A stretch of DNA of 64,000 nucleotides from Chroogloeocystis siderophila 5.2 s.c.1 (GTDB taxonomy: Bacteria; Cyanobacteriota; Cyanobacteriia; Cyanobacteriales; Chroococcidiopsidaceae), in NCBI RefSeq assembly GCF_001904655.1, contig NZ_MRCC01000006.1:62001-126000 (forward strand), in the 5' to 3' direction. Within the stretch, counting starts at the first letter, position 1; every line of letters starts with the position of its first letter. The notes below the pieces were generated by a model, which saw only the letters and a program-made list of their open reading frames with translations, made no database searches and was not told where the DNA came from. Of the stretch, positions 1 to 8,453 are shown in pieces. The position numbers were made by a program, and so were the translations under genes.

Positions 1-358
1 TGACGCGGCGCAAGTTGGTTTATCGGCGGTAGCTAGTCCTGTGATTTTGATTGCTGGGGGTGAAGCGAAAGCTGGTGATGATACAAGTTGGCTGCAAACA
101 ATTCAAGAAAAAGCTGCGGTTGTTTTACTCATTGGCAATGCTGTACCTCGTTTCGTGCAGCGATTGAAAGAGGTGGGATACTCTAACTACGAAATTGTTG
201 AAACAATGGAAAAGGCTGTTTCAAGAGCTGCTGAATTAGCCCCACAAATGAATGCGCGTGTCGTGTTATTGTCGCCTGCATGTGCCAGTTTTGACCAATT
301 TCAAAATTTTGAACAAAGAGGCGATCTCTTTCGCGAACTTTGCCTTGCTTTATTGTAA
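1..358 (+). CDS. murD: UDP-N-acetylmuramoylalanine--D-glutamate ligase, C-terminal part
   Basis: Only the last roughly 118 codons are in the window, with the reading frame entering at base 2. The visible start reads [10 protein letters not shown] and the end carries [14 protein letters not shown] followed by [12 protein letters not shown], the C-terminal signature of MurD. MurD is the cytoplasmic ATP-dependent ligase that adds D-glutamate to UDP-MurNAc-L-alanine in peptidoglycan synthesis. The gene is cut by the window edge rather than broken: no frameshift or early stop is visible. It ends with TAA at 358 and has no close downstream partner; another Mur ligase, murF, lies about 18 kb away. 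Confidence 0.93.
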   Translation, partial: DAAQVGLSAVASPVILIAGGEAKAGDDTSWLQTIQEKAAVVLLIGNAVPRFVQRLKEVGYSNYEIVETMEKAVSRAAELAPQMNARVVLLSPACASFDQFQNFEQRGDLFRELCLALL

Positions 359-552
359 TGCCATCAAGTATGACAGCTTGTCTTTTGACAAAGTTGATAA
401 ATCGTTGTAAATATTAAATTAATATCAAATTTTTGTGAGTACGCATTAATTTCTGTCTAGGTTAATTGATTGAAATTATTGGAAAAAATAAATATTTGGT
501 ATTAACTTATAACTCTTATTAATGAATAAATATTTAAGTTTTATTTTCAACA

Positions 553-1041
553 ATGGTCTCCAAATTTATAATTACATTAGCTGCTTTATTTAGTTTTGCC
601 AGTATTAATAATAGGGTAGAAAATAAAGAATATCAAAGTCTTATATCTCATAGCCCTAGCAGCCATAATCATGCGGATAACCACGATAAAATCATGGAAA
701 TTCCGTCAGGTCAAGCTGTACCAACAGTTGACTTGGTTGTACACAAAGATGCAATGAAGGGCTATAACCTAGAAGTTAAAGTGACTAATTTTCAATTTGC
801 GCCAGAAAGAGTTAACACAGATGCAACTCCTGGAGAAGGTCACGGTCACATTTATATTAATAACAAAAAGCTTACACGCTTGTACGGCTCTTGGTACTAT
901 TTAGAAAACTTACAACCAGGAAGAAACGAGATTACAGTAAGTTTAAATGCTAATAATCATATGGCTCTAGCTCATAACGGCAAGCGAATTTTTGATACTG
1001 AAGTTGTTAATGTTCCTGGAGTGACTCAATCACAAAAATGA
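553..1041 (+). CDS. Exported protein of unknown function with histidine-rich N-terminus
   Basis: This encodes 162 residues. The N-terminus has one basic residue and a hydrophobic run (FIITLAALFSFAS), so it is probably exported. A His/Asn/Asp-rich stretch (SHNHADNHDK) follows at about residues 36-46, then a compact beta-rich domain with GHGHIYINNKKL and LYGSWYYLENL. The histidines suggest metal binding, and the domain looks like the small periplasmic metal-handling folds (DUF4399- or CopC-like), but this is inference and I do not recognise a named family. The stop is only 3 bases before a decayed SafE/TauE-type permease, so the two were probably once an operon. The reading frame itself looks intact. 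Confidence 0.6.
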   Translation: MVSKFIITLAALFSFASINNRVENKEYQSLISHSPSSHNHADNHDKIMEIPSGQAVPTVDLVVHKDAMKGYNLEVKVTNFQFAPERVNTDATPGEGHGHIYINNKKLTRLYGSWYYLENLQPGRNEITVSLNANNHMALAHNGKRIFDTEVVNVPGVTQSQK

Positions 1042-1044
1042 TTA

Positions 1045-1460
1045 ATGGTTGACCTATTGTTAATGATAACCATAGGTTTTCTAGGGAGTTTTGGACACTG
1101 TGTGGGAATGTGTGTTCCCTTGACGACAGCGTTTTCATTATCATTGACGCAGCAGCAAACTTCTCCCCTTTGGCAGCAACAGTTTACCTTCCATCTTTTA
1201 CTCAATTTGGGTAGATTGCTAAGCTACACCTTAGTAGGTGCCGAAATTGGGGCTTTAGGTTCTGTCTTAATTGCTGGCGGACAAATGGTGGGGATGGTAG
1301 TTGGTTATGCCAGGGAATTGCAATTTTGACCTGGTTGATGCTGATTTGGTTTGGTATTGTTCAAGTTAAACCTCAATTTTTGCCGCGTCTACCGTTTCTG
1401 CATCCTTTGATTCAAGGAAATTTGCACAATCGCTTAAGTGCGGCAATGTTTCAAATGTCA
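1045..1460 (+). pseudogene. Decayed sulfite exporter TauE/SafE-family permease
   Basis: The first frame (1045-1329) gives a membrane-protein N-terminus with FGHCVGMCVPL, typical of the SafE/UreH-like branch of TauE/SafE proteins, and breaks after GGQMVG. The homologous sequence resumes in another frame near 1313 (AILTWLMLIWFGIVQ) and runs through LPFLHPLIQGNLHNRLSAAM before similarity ends around 1460. The second half of the usual 220-240-residue protein is missing, and the next recognisable sequence belongs to an AraC regulator. At least one frameshift and a 3' deletion are therefore needed. It sits 3 bases after the 553-1041 gene, its likely former partner. Confidence 0.7.
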
Positions 1461-1477
1461 GATATATTAAATCTTAA

Positions 1478-2331
1478 ATTTCACAAATCCTACCTAACAA
1501 GCCTTTGCTTTCTAGTTACCAGTTGGGTTGGGAAGAAATTTATGTGCAACATCACCAACAACCTCCAGGAGAAACACCCAAAATTTGTGGACTTCATCAC
1601 GTAGTTGTTGTACATCACAATCAGCAAGTCATGCAATCAGAACGGCTGTTTGATAAGCAAAGGAAGAAAGCACAGTATACCATTGGAGATATTGAAATTT
1701 TACCAGCAAATGTGCAATGTCAAGCGATTTGTGCTAAAGAAACAGAGTTCACTTTACTTTTTTTAGAGCCAAATTTTGTAGCTAGGATTGCTTATGAATC
1801 TATCTCTCCCGATTCTATTGAGATTAAGCCACACTTCCCAACTGCCGATCCTCTAATTTATCAAATTGGACTGTTGTTAAAGTCAGAAATCGCATCGAAG
1901 GGAGTATGCAGTCATCTTTATAGCGATTCTCTCAAAACTAATCTTGCAATTACTTTGCTGAGGCGTTACTCGGTTCGGAAGCTAGATTTAGAATATAATA
2001 ATCGTTTTTCTAGAAAACAACTACAGCAAGTAGTTGAGTATATTATATTAATGATAATCTTGCTGAGGATTTATCACTTAAGGCGATCGCTTCAGTAGCA
2101 CAAATGAGTCTTTATCACTTTGCTAGGTTATTTAAGCAATCAACTGAATTAACAACTCATCAATATGTCAATCAACGCAGGATTGCAGAAGCAAAGTTAT
2201 TGTTAAGTAAGCAAATAGCCATTGCTGACATTTCTCAGCAGGTAGGTTTTTAAAATCAAAGCCAATTTACTAAAGTCTTCCACTAATATACAGGATTGAC
2301 GCCTAAAACCTATCAAAAAGCTAGAAGTTAA
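1478..2331 (+). pseudogene. Decayed AraC-family transcriptional regulator
   Basis: The sequence from about 1478 reads as an AraC regulator without its first residues (LLSSYQLGWEEIYVQHHQQP onward), and the best initiation codon left is TTG 1505. The N-terminal sensing half runs to about 2040. There a tandem copy of TATTA (2041-2050) shifts the frame; with one copy removed the frame restores VEYINDNLAEDLSLKAIA and the helix-turn-helix segment MSLYHFARLFKQST. Two in-frame TAA codons follow, at 2251 (inside VGF-NQSQFTKVF) and 2284, before the typical ending YTGLTPKTYQKA and a natural stop at 2329. Frameshift plus two stops make it non-functional, apart from a possible truncated protein ending at 2098. 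Confidence 0.8.
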
Positions 2332-2608
2332 ATTACTTGCATTTGAGATTGTTACGCTATCGGTGATCAAATAGCATCAGATGTATAATCAATAATTCCG
2401 TTTATTTTTGATGATGTGAATTACTAACATACATTTTATAGTAGCAAAATTCAATTCTAAATTAGTAACAAGTTTCCACTTTCGCAAGATTTCACTATTT
2501 TTTAGCAAGAATTGACAAGACAGCACTAATCAATTTTCTCTAAAATAACCCGTATATAAACTACCGCGCAGATTTTTGACTTATCAAAAACTTGGTTGAG
2601 GTAATTGA

Positions 2609-3177
2609 ATGAAAAATAGTACCATTGTTGACATAAAAGAATTTTATTTAGGTCGCATAGCGTGCATTAATTTCGATTTTAACAAACGTAATGCTTTCAG
2701 CTTAGAAAATACTCAATTCTTAAAAGAAGCACTTGATAAAGTACTGACTATCAAAAGTGTTCGATGTATGATTTCTAATAGCACCACCCCAGGTTATTTT
2801 TCAGATGGATTTTCATAGAAAGAAATGTTGGGAGACAATGCTCGTAGCAAATTGAAAAAAGGAGAAACATATATCTATGATCAGGTGGTAGATATTTATA
2901 GACATCTCATTGAGTGCCCAATTCGTACAATTGCTTTTGTGGATGGAAGTTGTCGCAGTGGCGGGAAGGTAATTTAAATGTTGCAAATTACTTTTTACTT
3001 ACTGGTAATTATCTTTCTACCACTCAAGCAATGAATGTTGGACTGGTTGACACCAAAGTTGATAATATTCATGAAATGCTGGAACAATTTGCACAACCAA
3101 TTGCTCGACATCCTCGTGCTTTGCTGATCAGAATGAAAAATTTTATTCATCTCAAAAAGTCAAAAATAGCTGCATAA
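2609..3177 (+). pseudogene. Decayed enoyl-CoA hydratase/isomerase family gene
   Basis: ATG 2609 opens a crotonase-like N-terminus (VDIKEFYLGRIACINFD, then KRNAFSLENTQFLKEAL) that stops at TAG 2816. The same frame continues past the stop to about 2975 with FVDGSCRSGGKV, resembling the VDG-GGG oxyanion-hole region. It then jumps to another frame giving NYFLLTGNYLSTTQAMNVGLVD and ending with RMKNFIHLKKSK at 3177. About 40 residues that normally lie between these blocks are absent, so there is an internal deletion as well as a stop and a frameshift. A former role in CoA-ester or polyketide branch chemistry is possible; nothing nearby confirms it. Confidence 0.75.
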
Positions 3178-3304
3178 ATGCTTCTCGAAATTCGTTTCTT
3201 GATTCTCTCAAGGAAAGGATAAAAGACACTAAAATTGCTTGATAAAACTGAGGTGCAAAAATTGTTTTAATACACCTCGCTACAACTATAGACTCTTTTG
3301 ATAA

Positions 3305-3955
3305 CTATCCAAATAATAAATTGGTCATAAAAACAATGCCAATTGCACCAATTGCTAAACCACAAAGTCGCATGATTTGTCGATTTGGTGTTTTGTGAAT
3401 AATCAAATTACCTATCGCACGCGCTAACATTGCTACACAATACTGAATTAAGCTAAATCCAAGTAAGTAAGCAACTAATGGCATCATTCCTGCACCGATG
3501 ATGGCTTCTCCGTAAGCATAACCATGAAATAAACCAGCGATCGCACCTAAAATGAGTAACACAATCCAATTGGGTTTTCGCGGAATCGCTAGCATTGCGC
3601 CAAGGATGACTACCGATAATGCGATCGCAATTTCTGCTGCTGGTAAATCGAAGTTGAGTAAATGAATTCCAGTTCCGACAAGTGCGGCTAAAACAAATCC
3701 TGCTGGAATGATAGTACCGTTTACTTGACCTGCGGCGATTAATCCAATGGCAACAACAAACGCCAAATGATCCAAACCAATCACGGGATGCGCTAACCCT
3801 GAGATAAATCCCTCAAAGAAATTTGTTGGGGTTTTTCCTCCTGTGGCGTGATGTGCTAAAGCTGGTTGTGCTGTGATCAAAAATAGAAATCCTAGACTAG
3901 CACTCAAAACAAAAAGATTCAGTCGCCAAAATGGTGCAAAATGCTTACTGGACAT
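3305..3955 (-). CDS. hupE: HupE/UreJ-family metal permease, probable cobalt transporter
   Basis: This encodes 216 residues: a signal peptide ending near ALAHH, then six or seven hydrophobic segments. HPVIGLDHLAF at about residue 58 is the conserved HPxxGxDHL metal-binding motif of the HupE/UreJ family, whose members carry nickel or cobalt into the cell. No hydrogenase or urease gene is nearby. The gene lies about 100 bases downstream of a cobalamin riboswitch on the same strand, and cyanobacterial HupE proteins under B12 control have been predicted to take up cobalt for cobalamin synthesis, so cobalt is the preferred substrate here by inference. It is transcribed towards the decayed genes at 1-3.2 kb. 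Confidence 0.85.
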   Translation of the reverse strand: MSSKHFAPFWRLNLFVLSASLGFLFLITAQPALAHHATGGKTPTNFFEGFISGLAHPVIGLDHLAFVVAIGLIAAGQVNGTIIPAGFVLAALVGTGIHLLNFDLPAAEIAIALSVVILGAMLAIPRKPNWIVLLILGAIAGLFHGYAYGEAIIGAGMMPLVAYLLGFSLIQYCVAMLARAIGNLIIHKTPNRQIMRLCGLAIGAIGIVFMTNLLFG

Positions 3956-4054
3956 ACTTTATACCTCGCAGATAAATCGGTGATTGATACCTAGCTACTT
4001 TATGCAAAAATGATTCAAAACACAATGTTTTGCTTTATAGGCGATCGCCGCTTG

Positions 4055-4222
4055 GCGTAGAATCTCTTCAGCGGGTATTCTGACTTTAGATTTTGAGTTT
4101 TGAACTCTCAAGTTATGAAATTAGATTGACTCACTCAGAACTTCTTTCACAGTTGCGGGACAGCACCGGATTTACACCGGACTTTTGCCGTTACCTCTGG
4201 TTTTTCACCGAACCGATGGGAA
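4055..4222 (-). promoter_or_regulatory. Cobalamin riboswitch upstream of hupE
   Basis: Read on the minus strand, this segment has GGTTCGGTGAAAAACC, then a GTCCGGTG...AATCCGGTGCTG hairpin and the near-invariant CCCGCAACTGTGA, followed about 45 bases later by the B12-box-like GTCAGAATACCCGC (around 4071-4084). The order and spacing match the adenosylcobalamin riboswitch class. It sits between the stop of the ABC exporter and the hupE start. By analogy with the class, ligand binding would lower hupE expression when B12 is plentiful. Edges are approximate, and the last stem overlaps a HIP1-containing GGCGATCGCC repeat. Confidence 0.88.
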
Positions 4223-4273
4223 AATCATTTTATCACTGTAGAGCAGTTACAACCGATTTAGTTTCGAGAAGTT

Positions 4274-6019
4274 TTATTGCAGTAATTCTTTCATCTGATG
4301 CTGATTCCACAATGTACGATATAGTCCTGGCTGCTGCAAAAGTTCAGCGTGAGTTCCTGTTTGTACAATTTGACCTTGATTCATCACAAAAATACGATCG
4401 GCAGTTGCGGCGGCAGACATTTGGTGCGAGATGAAGACAACGGTTTTTCGTTGTGTTCCGCGTGAAAGGTTGTTGAGAATTTTAGTTGCAGTTTGATTGT
4501 CTACGCTGGATAAAGCGTCGTCGAGAATTAATACGGGTGCATCGACTAATAAAGCTCTTGCTAAAGCAGTACGTTGTCGTTGTCCGCCAGAAAGTGTAAT
4601 ACCGCGTTCGCCCACTATGGTTTTATATTGTTGCGGAAAATTGAGAATTTCTGGGTGAATTTGAGCTTGTTTGGCACTATATTCGACTTCAGTTTGTTCG
4701 CTTAAAGGATCGCCGTAGCGAATATTATTTTTGATTGTGGTGCTGAATAAAAAACTATCTTGGGGAACGTAAGCGATCGCACTACGCAAATCTTGTAGTT
4801 TGATTTGAGTGATATCATTACCGTCCAAAAAGAGTTTTCCTGGTTCAATATCAAGCAGGCGTGGGATAGCATTTGCGAGTGTTGATTTTCCGGCACCAAT
4901 AGGACCAACAACTGCTACAGTTTCTCCTGGTGTAATCTTAAAGCTAATTTCTTTTAACGCTGGTATTGTCGAACCAGGATAGGTAAAACTCAAGTTCCTG
5001 GCGATTAGTTCACCTCGGACATGTTGCGCTAGCGTGATCGACTCATTTGTGTCTTGAATTTTTGGCGATACAGTTAAAATTGATTCAATGCGATCAATGC
5101 TGACTTCGCCACGTTGATAAGCTGTAATTGTAAATCCCAATAGGGCAGTTGGAAAAACAAGTCGCTCGACGTATAGTATTAGAGCAATAAAATCACCTAC
5201 AGAAAGAGTACCAGCTATCAGCTGTCCCGAACCTAGCCACAAGAGGATGAGTAAGCTGACGTAGGCAAGTCCACTGACAAGCGGAAACAAGGTATTGCGT
5301 GTTTTTGCTAACTTTAGATTCGCATCAAGTAACTGCTGATTTTTGTGGCGAAACGCACGGCGTTCGTTTTGCTCCTGAGCGTAAATTTTGATCAGGGCAA
5401 TGCCACTCATGTCTTCTTGAATCAATTCACTGACAGTTGAGAGTTCTTCTTGCACCTGTTGCTGTTCTTTACGGAGGCGATCGCTAAATAGCTGCACGAG
5501 AAACATCATAACTGGGTAAACGGCGATCGCGGCTAGCGTGAGTTGCACGCTAATTGCCAGCATGACGGGAAGTGTTAAGGCATAAGCAAATATCGTATTC
5601 GCGATGCTCAAAACGGCAAATCCTAATAACCGTCGGATATTATCGACATCGCTCGTTGCACGGTTAATTAAATCACCTGCGGTATTCGCAGCAAAATAGG
5701 ATGGCTCAAGCCTTAATAAATGTTCAAAAATTTTTTGTTTGAGGTCAAACTCAACTTGGCGTCCTACACCAAATAGCGCTACCCGCGAAATCATGCGGAT
5801 GACCCACATGACGGAACTCAGCACAAAAATGAGTACGACATACTGAATAACTTGACCAAAGCTAAACGTAACTTGCAGCGTGTCAATAATGTTACGAATC
5901 AGTAAAGGGATATAAACTCCTAACGCATTAACGATTAATAAAGCCAAAATTCCTACTGTACACGTTCGCCAGTGAGGACGCAGATAGGTACCAAGTTTAG
6001 CGAGCCTAGAGTTTGCCAT
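4274..6019 (-). CDS. ABC exporter, fused membrane and ATPase domains (MsbA/MdlB-like)
   Basis: This encodes 581 residues. Six transmembrane helices occupy about residues 15-310, with the EEL-SVSELIQEDMSGI coupling region between. The nucleotide-binding domain carries Walker A GPIGAGKST (about 371-379), the Q-loop VPQDSFLF, signature LSGGQRQR (about 473) and Walker B VLILDDALSSVD. The residue after the Walker B aspartate is Asp, not the usual catalytic Glu, so this site may be weakly hydrolytic, as in one half of heterodimeric exporters; no partner half is adjacent. The substrate cannot be read from sequence; lipids, peptides or drugs are the family range. Its stop lies just upstream of the hupE riboswitch. 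Confidence 0.87.
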   Translation of the reverse strand: MANSRLAKLGTYLRPHWRTCTVGILALLIVNALGVYIPLLIRNIIDTLQVTFSFGQVIQYVVLIFVLSSVMWVIRMISRVALFGVGRQVEFDLKQKIFEHLLRLEPSYFAANTAGDLINRATSDVDNIRRLLGFAVLSIANTIFAYALTLPVMLAISVQLTLAAIAVYPVMMFLVQLFSDRLRKEQQQVQEELSTVSELIQEDMSGIALIKIYAQEQNERRAFRHKNQQLLDANLKLAKTRNTLFPLVSGLAYVSLLILLWLGSGQLIAGTLSVGDFIALILYVERLVFPTALLGFTITAYQRGEVSIDRIESILTVSPKIQDTNESITLAQHVRGELIARNLSFTYPGSTIPALKEISFKITPGETVAVVGPIGAGKSTLANAIPRLLDIEPGKLFLDGNDITQIKLQDLRSAIAYVPQDSFLFSTTIKNNIRYGDPLSEQTEVEYSAKQAQIHPEILNFPQQYKTIVGERGITLSGGQRQRTALARALLVDAPVLILDDALSSVDNQTATKILNNLSRGTQRKTVVFISHQMSAAATADRIFVMNQGQIVQTGTHAELLQQPGLYRTLWNQHQMKELLQ

Positions 6020-6110
6020 TAAAGCCTATAAAAAATAACTTTCTCATCCTAGAACTAGCATAAACAAGAGATTGGAGGTCGGGGATCAGAGTATTTAATC
6101 TTGCTTTAGC

Positions 6111-6141
6111 AAAAAAAATCCCCCACAGTGGTTGTGAGGGA
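6111..6141 (-). terminator. Rho-independent terminator after psaB
   Basis: On the minus strand, TCCCTCACAACCACTGTGGG continues into GGAT and a run of eight T. The CCCTCACA/TGTGGGGG stem followed by the U-tract is a standard intrinsic terminator. It lies 27 bases after the psaB stop and would end the psaAB transcript. Confidence 0.85.
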
Positions 6142-6167
6142 ATTAGATTAATCTTCTAAACAGCTAG

Positions 6168-8381
6168 TTAACCAAACTTACCAGCCGTTGAAGCAATCAC
6201 AAACGCTGCGTACGTCAGAACATAGCCAACGGTGAAGTGTGCTAAACCAACTAAACGACCTTGAACGATGGACATAGCAACTGGCTTGTCTTTCCAACGA
6301 ACCAAGCTTGCAAGTGGAGTCCGTTCGTGTGCCCAAACAAGAGTTTCAATTAACTCTTGCCAGTAGCCTCTCCAAGAGATCAAGAACATGAAGCCGGTTG
6401 CCCAAACAAGGTGTCCGAATAAGAACATCCAAGCCCAGACTGACAAGTTATTCATACCATATGGGTTGTACCCATTGATTAACTGTGCTGAGTACAACCA
6501 TAGATAATCTCGCAGCCAGCCCATGAGATACGTAGAAGACTCATTAAACTGTGCGACGTTGCCTTGCCAAATACCTAGATGTTTCCAGTGCCAGTAGAAA
6601 GTTACCCATCCCACTGTGTTTAACGCCCAGAATAAAGCGAGGTAGAAGGCATCCCAAGCTGAGATATCGCAAGTACCGCCACGACCTGGACCATCACAAG
6701 GAAACGCATAACCAAAGTCTTTCTTGTCTGGCATGAGCTTGGAACCACGAGCGTCCAAAGCACCTTTAACCAGAACGAGAACTGTGGTGTGAATGCCTAG
6801 TGCAAAGGCATGGTGAACTAAGAAGTCACCAGGCCCAATTGTCAAGAATAACGAGTTAGTACCGTCATTAATTGCGTCTAACCAGCCTGGTAACCATGCA
6901 GCACCAGCAGTAGAAGCAACGCTATCTGGGTTAGATAGCAAGGTGTTCAAGCCGTACAGTACTTTACCGTGCGAAGCTTGAATGAATTGAGCAAATACTG
7001 GCTCAATCAAAATTTGCTTCTCAGGTGTACCGAAGGCAACTACTACGTCGTTGTGGACGTACAAACCCAAGGTGTGGAAACCTAGGAATAGTGATACCCA
7101 GCTTAAGTGCGAGATGATCGCTTCTTTGTGCTGTAGTACGCGGTCAAGAACGTTGCCTTTGTTTTGTTCTGCATCATAGTCACGTACCCAGAAGATACCT
7201 GCGTGCGCAAACGCACCTACCATCAGAAATACAGCAATGTATTGGTGATGAGTGTACAGCGCAGCTTGGGTAGTGAAATCTTGACCCATGAATGCATACG
7301 GAGGCAGTGCATACATATGCTGGGCTACCAAGGAAGTGATAGTTCCCAGTGCAGCAAGTGCCAAGGACAACTGGAAGTGTAGTGAGTTGTTAATTGTGTC
7401 GTACAACCCTTGGTGTGGCAGGTTGAACTGACCTTCAGTTTTGGTGCCAAAGAAATTCTTGGCATTGAGCATCTCTTTGATGCTGTGACCAATTCCAAAG
7501 TTTGTCCGGTACATATGACCGGCGATGATGAACAGCACTGCGATCGCTAAGTGGTGATGTGCCATATCCGTCAGCCATAGTGACTGCGTTTGCGGATGGA
7601 AGCCACCTAAGAAGGTAAGAATCGCAGTTCCTGATCCTTGTGACGTACCGAAAACATGATTTGCGGTGTCAGGGTTAGCAGCGTAAACGCCCCAATTCCC
7701 TGTAAAGAATGGTCTTAAGCCCTCTGGATGAGGAAGTGTTGTTAAGAAGTTATCCCAACCAACGTGTTGTCCGCGCGATTCAGGAATCGCGACGTGAACC
7801 AAGTGACCCGTCCAAGCAAGTGAGCTAACACCAAACAAACCTGCCAAGTGGTGATTGAGGCGTGGTTCTGCGCTCTTGAACCAAGACAAGCTAGGACGGA
7901 ACTTAGGTTGCAGGTGCAACCAGCCAGCGAACAAGAATACACCAGCAAGTATTAATAGAAATACTGCACCGCTGTATAAGTCGTTGTTTGTCCGCATCCC
8001 AATGGTGTACCACCAGTGGTAGACACCAGAGTAAGCAATATTAACAGGGTATGTTGCGCCGGCTTGCGTAAACGCATCGACTGCGGCTTTACCGAAATGA
8101 GGGTCCCAAATTGCGTGGGCAATCGGACGAATATTGAGTGGATCTTTAATCCACTGTTCAAAGTTACCTTGCCAGGCTACGTGGAACAGGAGGCTGGAGG
8201 TCCACAAGAAAATGATCGCCACGTGACCAAAGTGAGTTGCGAAGAGTTTCTGATACAGATTCTCTTCGGTCATCCCGTCGTGGGTTTCAAAATCGTGGGC
8301 TGTGGCAATCCCGTACCACAGACGACGTGTTGTCGGGTCCTGTGCGAGATCCTGGCTAAATTTTGGAAATTTTGTTGCCAT
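6168..8381 (-). CDS. psaB: Photosystem I P700 chlorophyll a apoprotein A2
   Basis: This encodes 737 residues, full length for PsaB. It is one half of the photosystem I reaction-centre heterodimer in the thylakoid membrane, binding P700, the A0/A1 cofactors and antenna chlorophylls. The start [20 protein letters not shown], many His-containing transmembrane helices and the F_X iron-sulfur loop [20 protein letters not shown] are all present. It is second in the psaA-psaB operon, 72 bases after psaA, and ends before a strong terminator. No disruptions or unusual residues were noticed. Confidence 0.99.
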   Translation of the reverse strand: MATKFPKFSQDLAQDPTTRRLWYGIATAHDFETHDGMTEENLYQKLFATHFGHVAIIFLWTSSLLFHVAWQGNFEQWIKDPLNIRPIAHAIWDPHFGKAAVDAFTQAGATYPVNIAYSGVYHWWYTIGMRTNNDLYSGAVFLLILAGVFLFAGWLHLQPKFRPSLSWFKSAEPRLNHHLAGLFGVSSLAWTGHLVHVAIPESRGQHVGWDNFLTTLPHPEGLRPFFTGNWGVYAANPDTANHVFGTSQGSGTAILTFLGGFHPQTQSLWLTDMAHHHLAIAVLFIIAGHMYRTNFGIGHSIKEMLNAKNFFGTKTEGQFNLPHQGLYDTINNSLHFQLSLALAALGTITSLVAQHMYALPPYAFMGQDFTTQAALYTHHQYIAVFLMVGAFAHAGIFWVRDYDAEQNKGNVLDRVLQHKEAIISHLSWVSLFLGFHTLGLYVHNDVVVAFGTPEKQILIEPVFAQFIQASHGKVLYGLNTLLSNPDSVASTAGAAWLPGWLDAINDGTNSLFLTIGPGDFLVHHAFALGIHTTVLVLVKGALDARGSKLMPDKKDFGYAFPCDGPGRGGTCDISAWDAFYLALFWALNTVGWVTFYWHWKHLGIWQGNVAQFNESSTYLMGWLRDYLWLYSAQLINGYNPYGMNNLSVWAWMFLFGHLVWATGFMFLISWRGYWQELIETLVWAHERTPLASLVRWKDKPVAMSIVQGRLVGLAHFTVGYVLTYAAFVIASTAGKFG

Positions 8382-8406
8382 AGGTTTAGTGAATCCTCTG
8401 ACCTTA

Positions 8407-8448
8407 AGCCATCAGCTGACATCGCACTGAAACGCTGTGCTGATGGCT
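8407..8448 (-). other. Stem-loop in the psaA-psaB spacer
   Basis: AGCCATCAGC at 8407-8416 pairs perfectly with GCTGATGGCT at 8439-8448, leaving a 22-base loop. The 42-base structure fills most of the 72-base intercistronic gap. There is no U-tract, so it is not a terminator; mRNA stabilisation, processing or translational control of psaB are possible. Confidence 0.6.
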
Positions 8449-8453
8449 AAATG

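Noticed and set aside
4093-4434. 113-codon plus-strand open frame
   Set aside because: It lies across the cobalamin riboswitch and the end of the ABC exporter on the other strand; no similarity or ribosome site.
8016-8450. 144-codon plus-strand open frame
   Set aside because: Entirely antisense to the start of psaB and its spacer; composition is that of a shadow frame.
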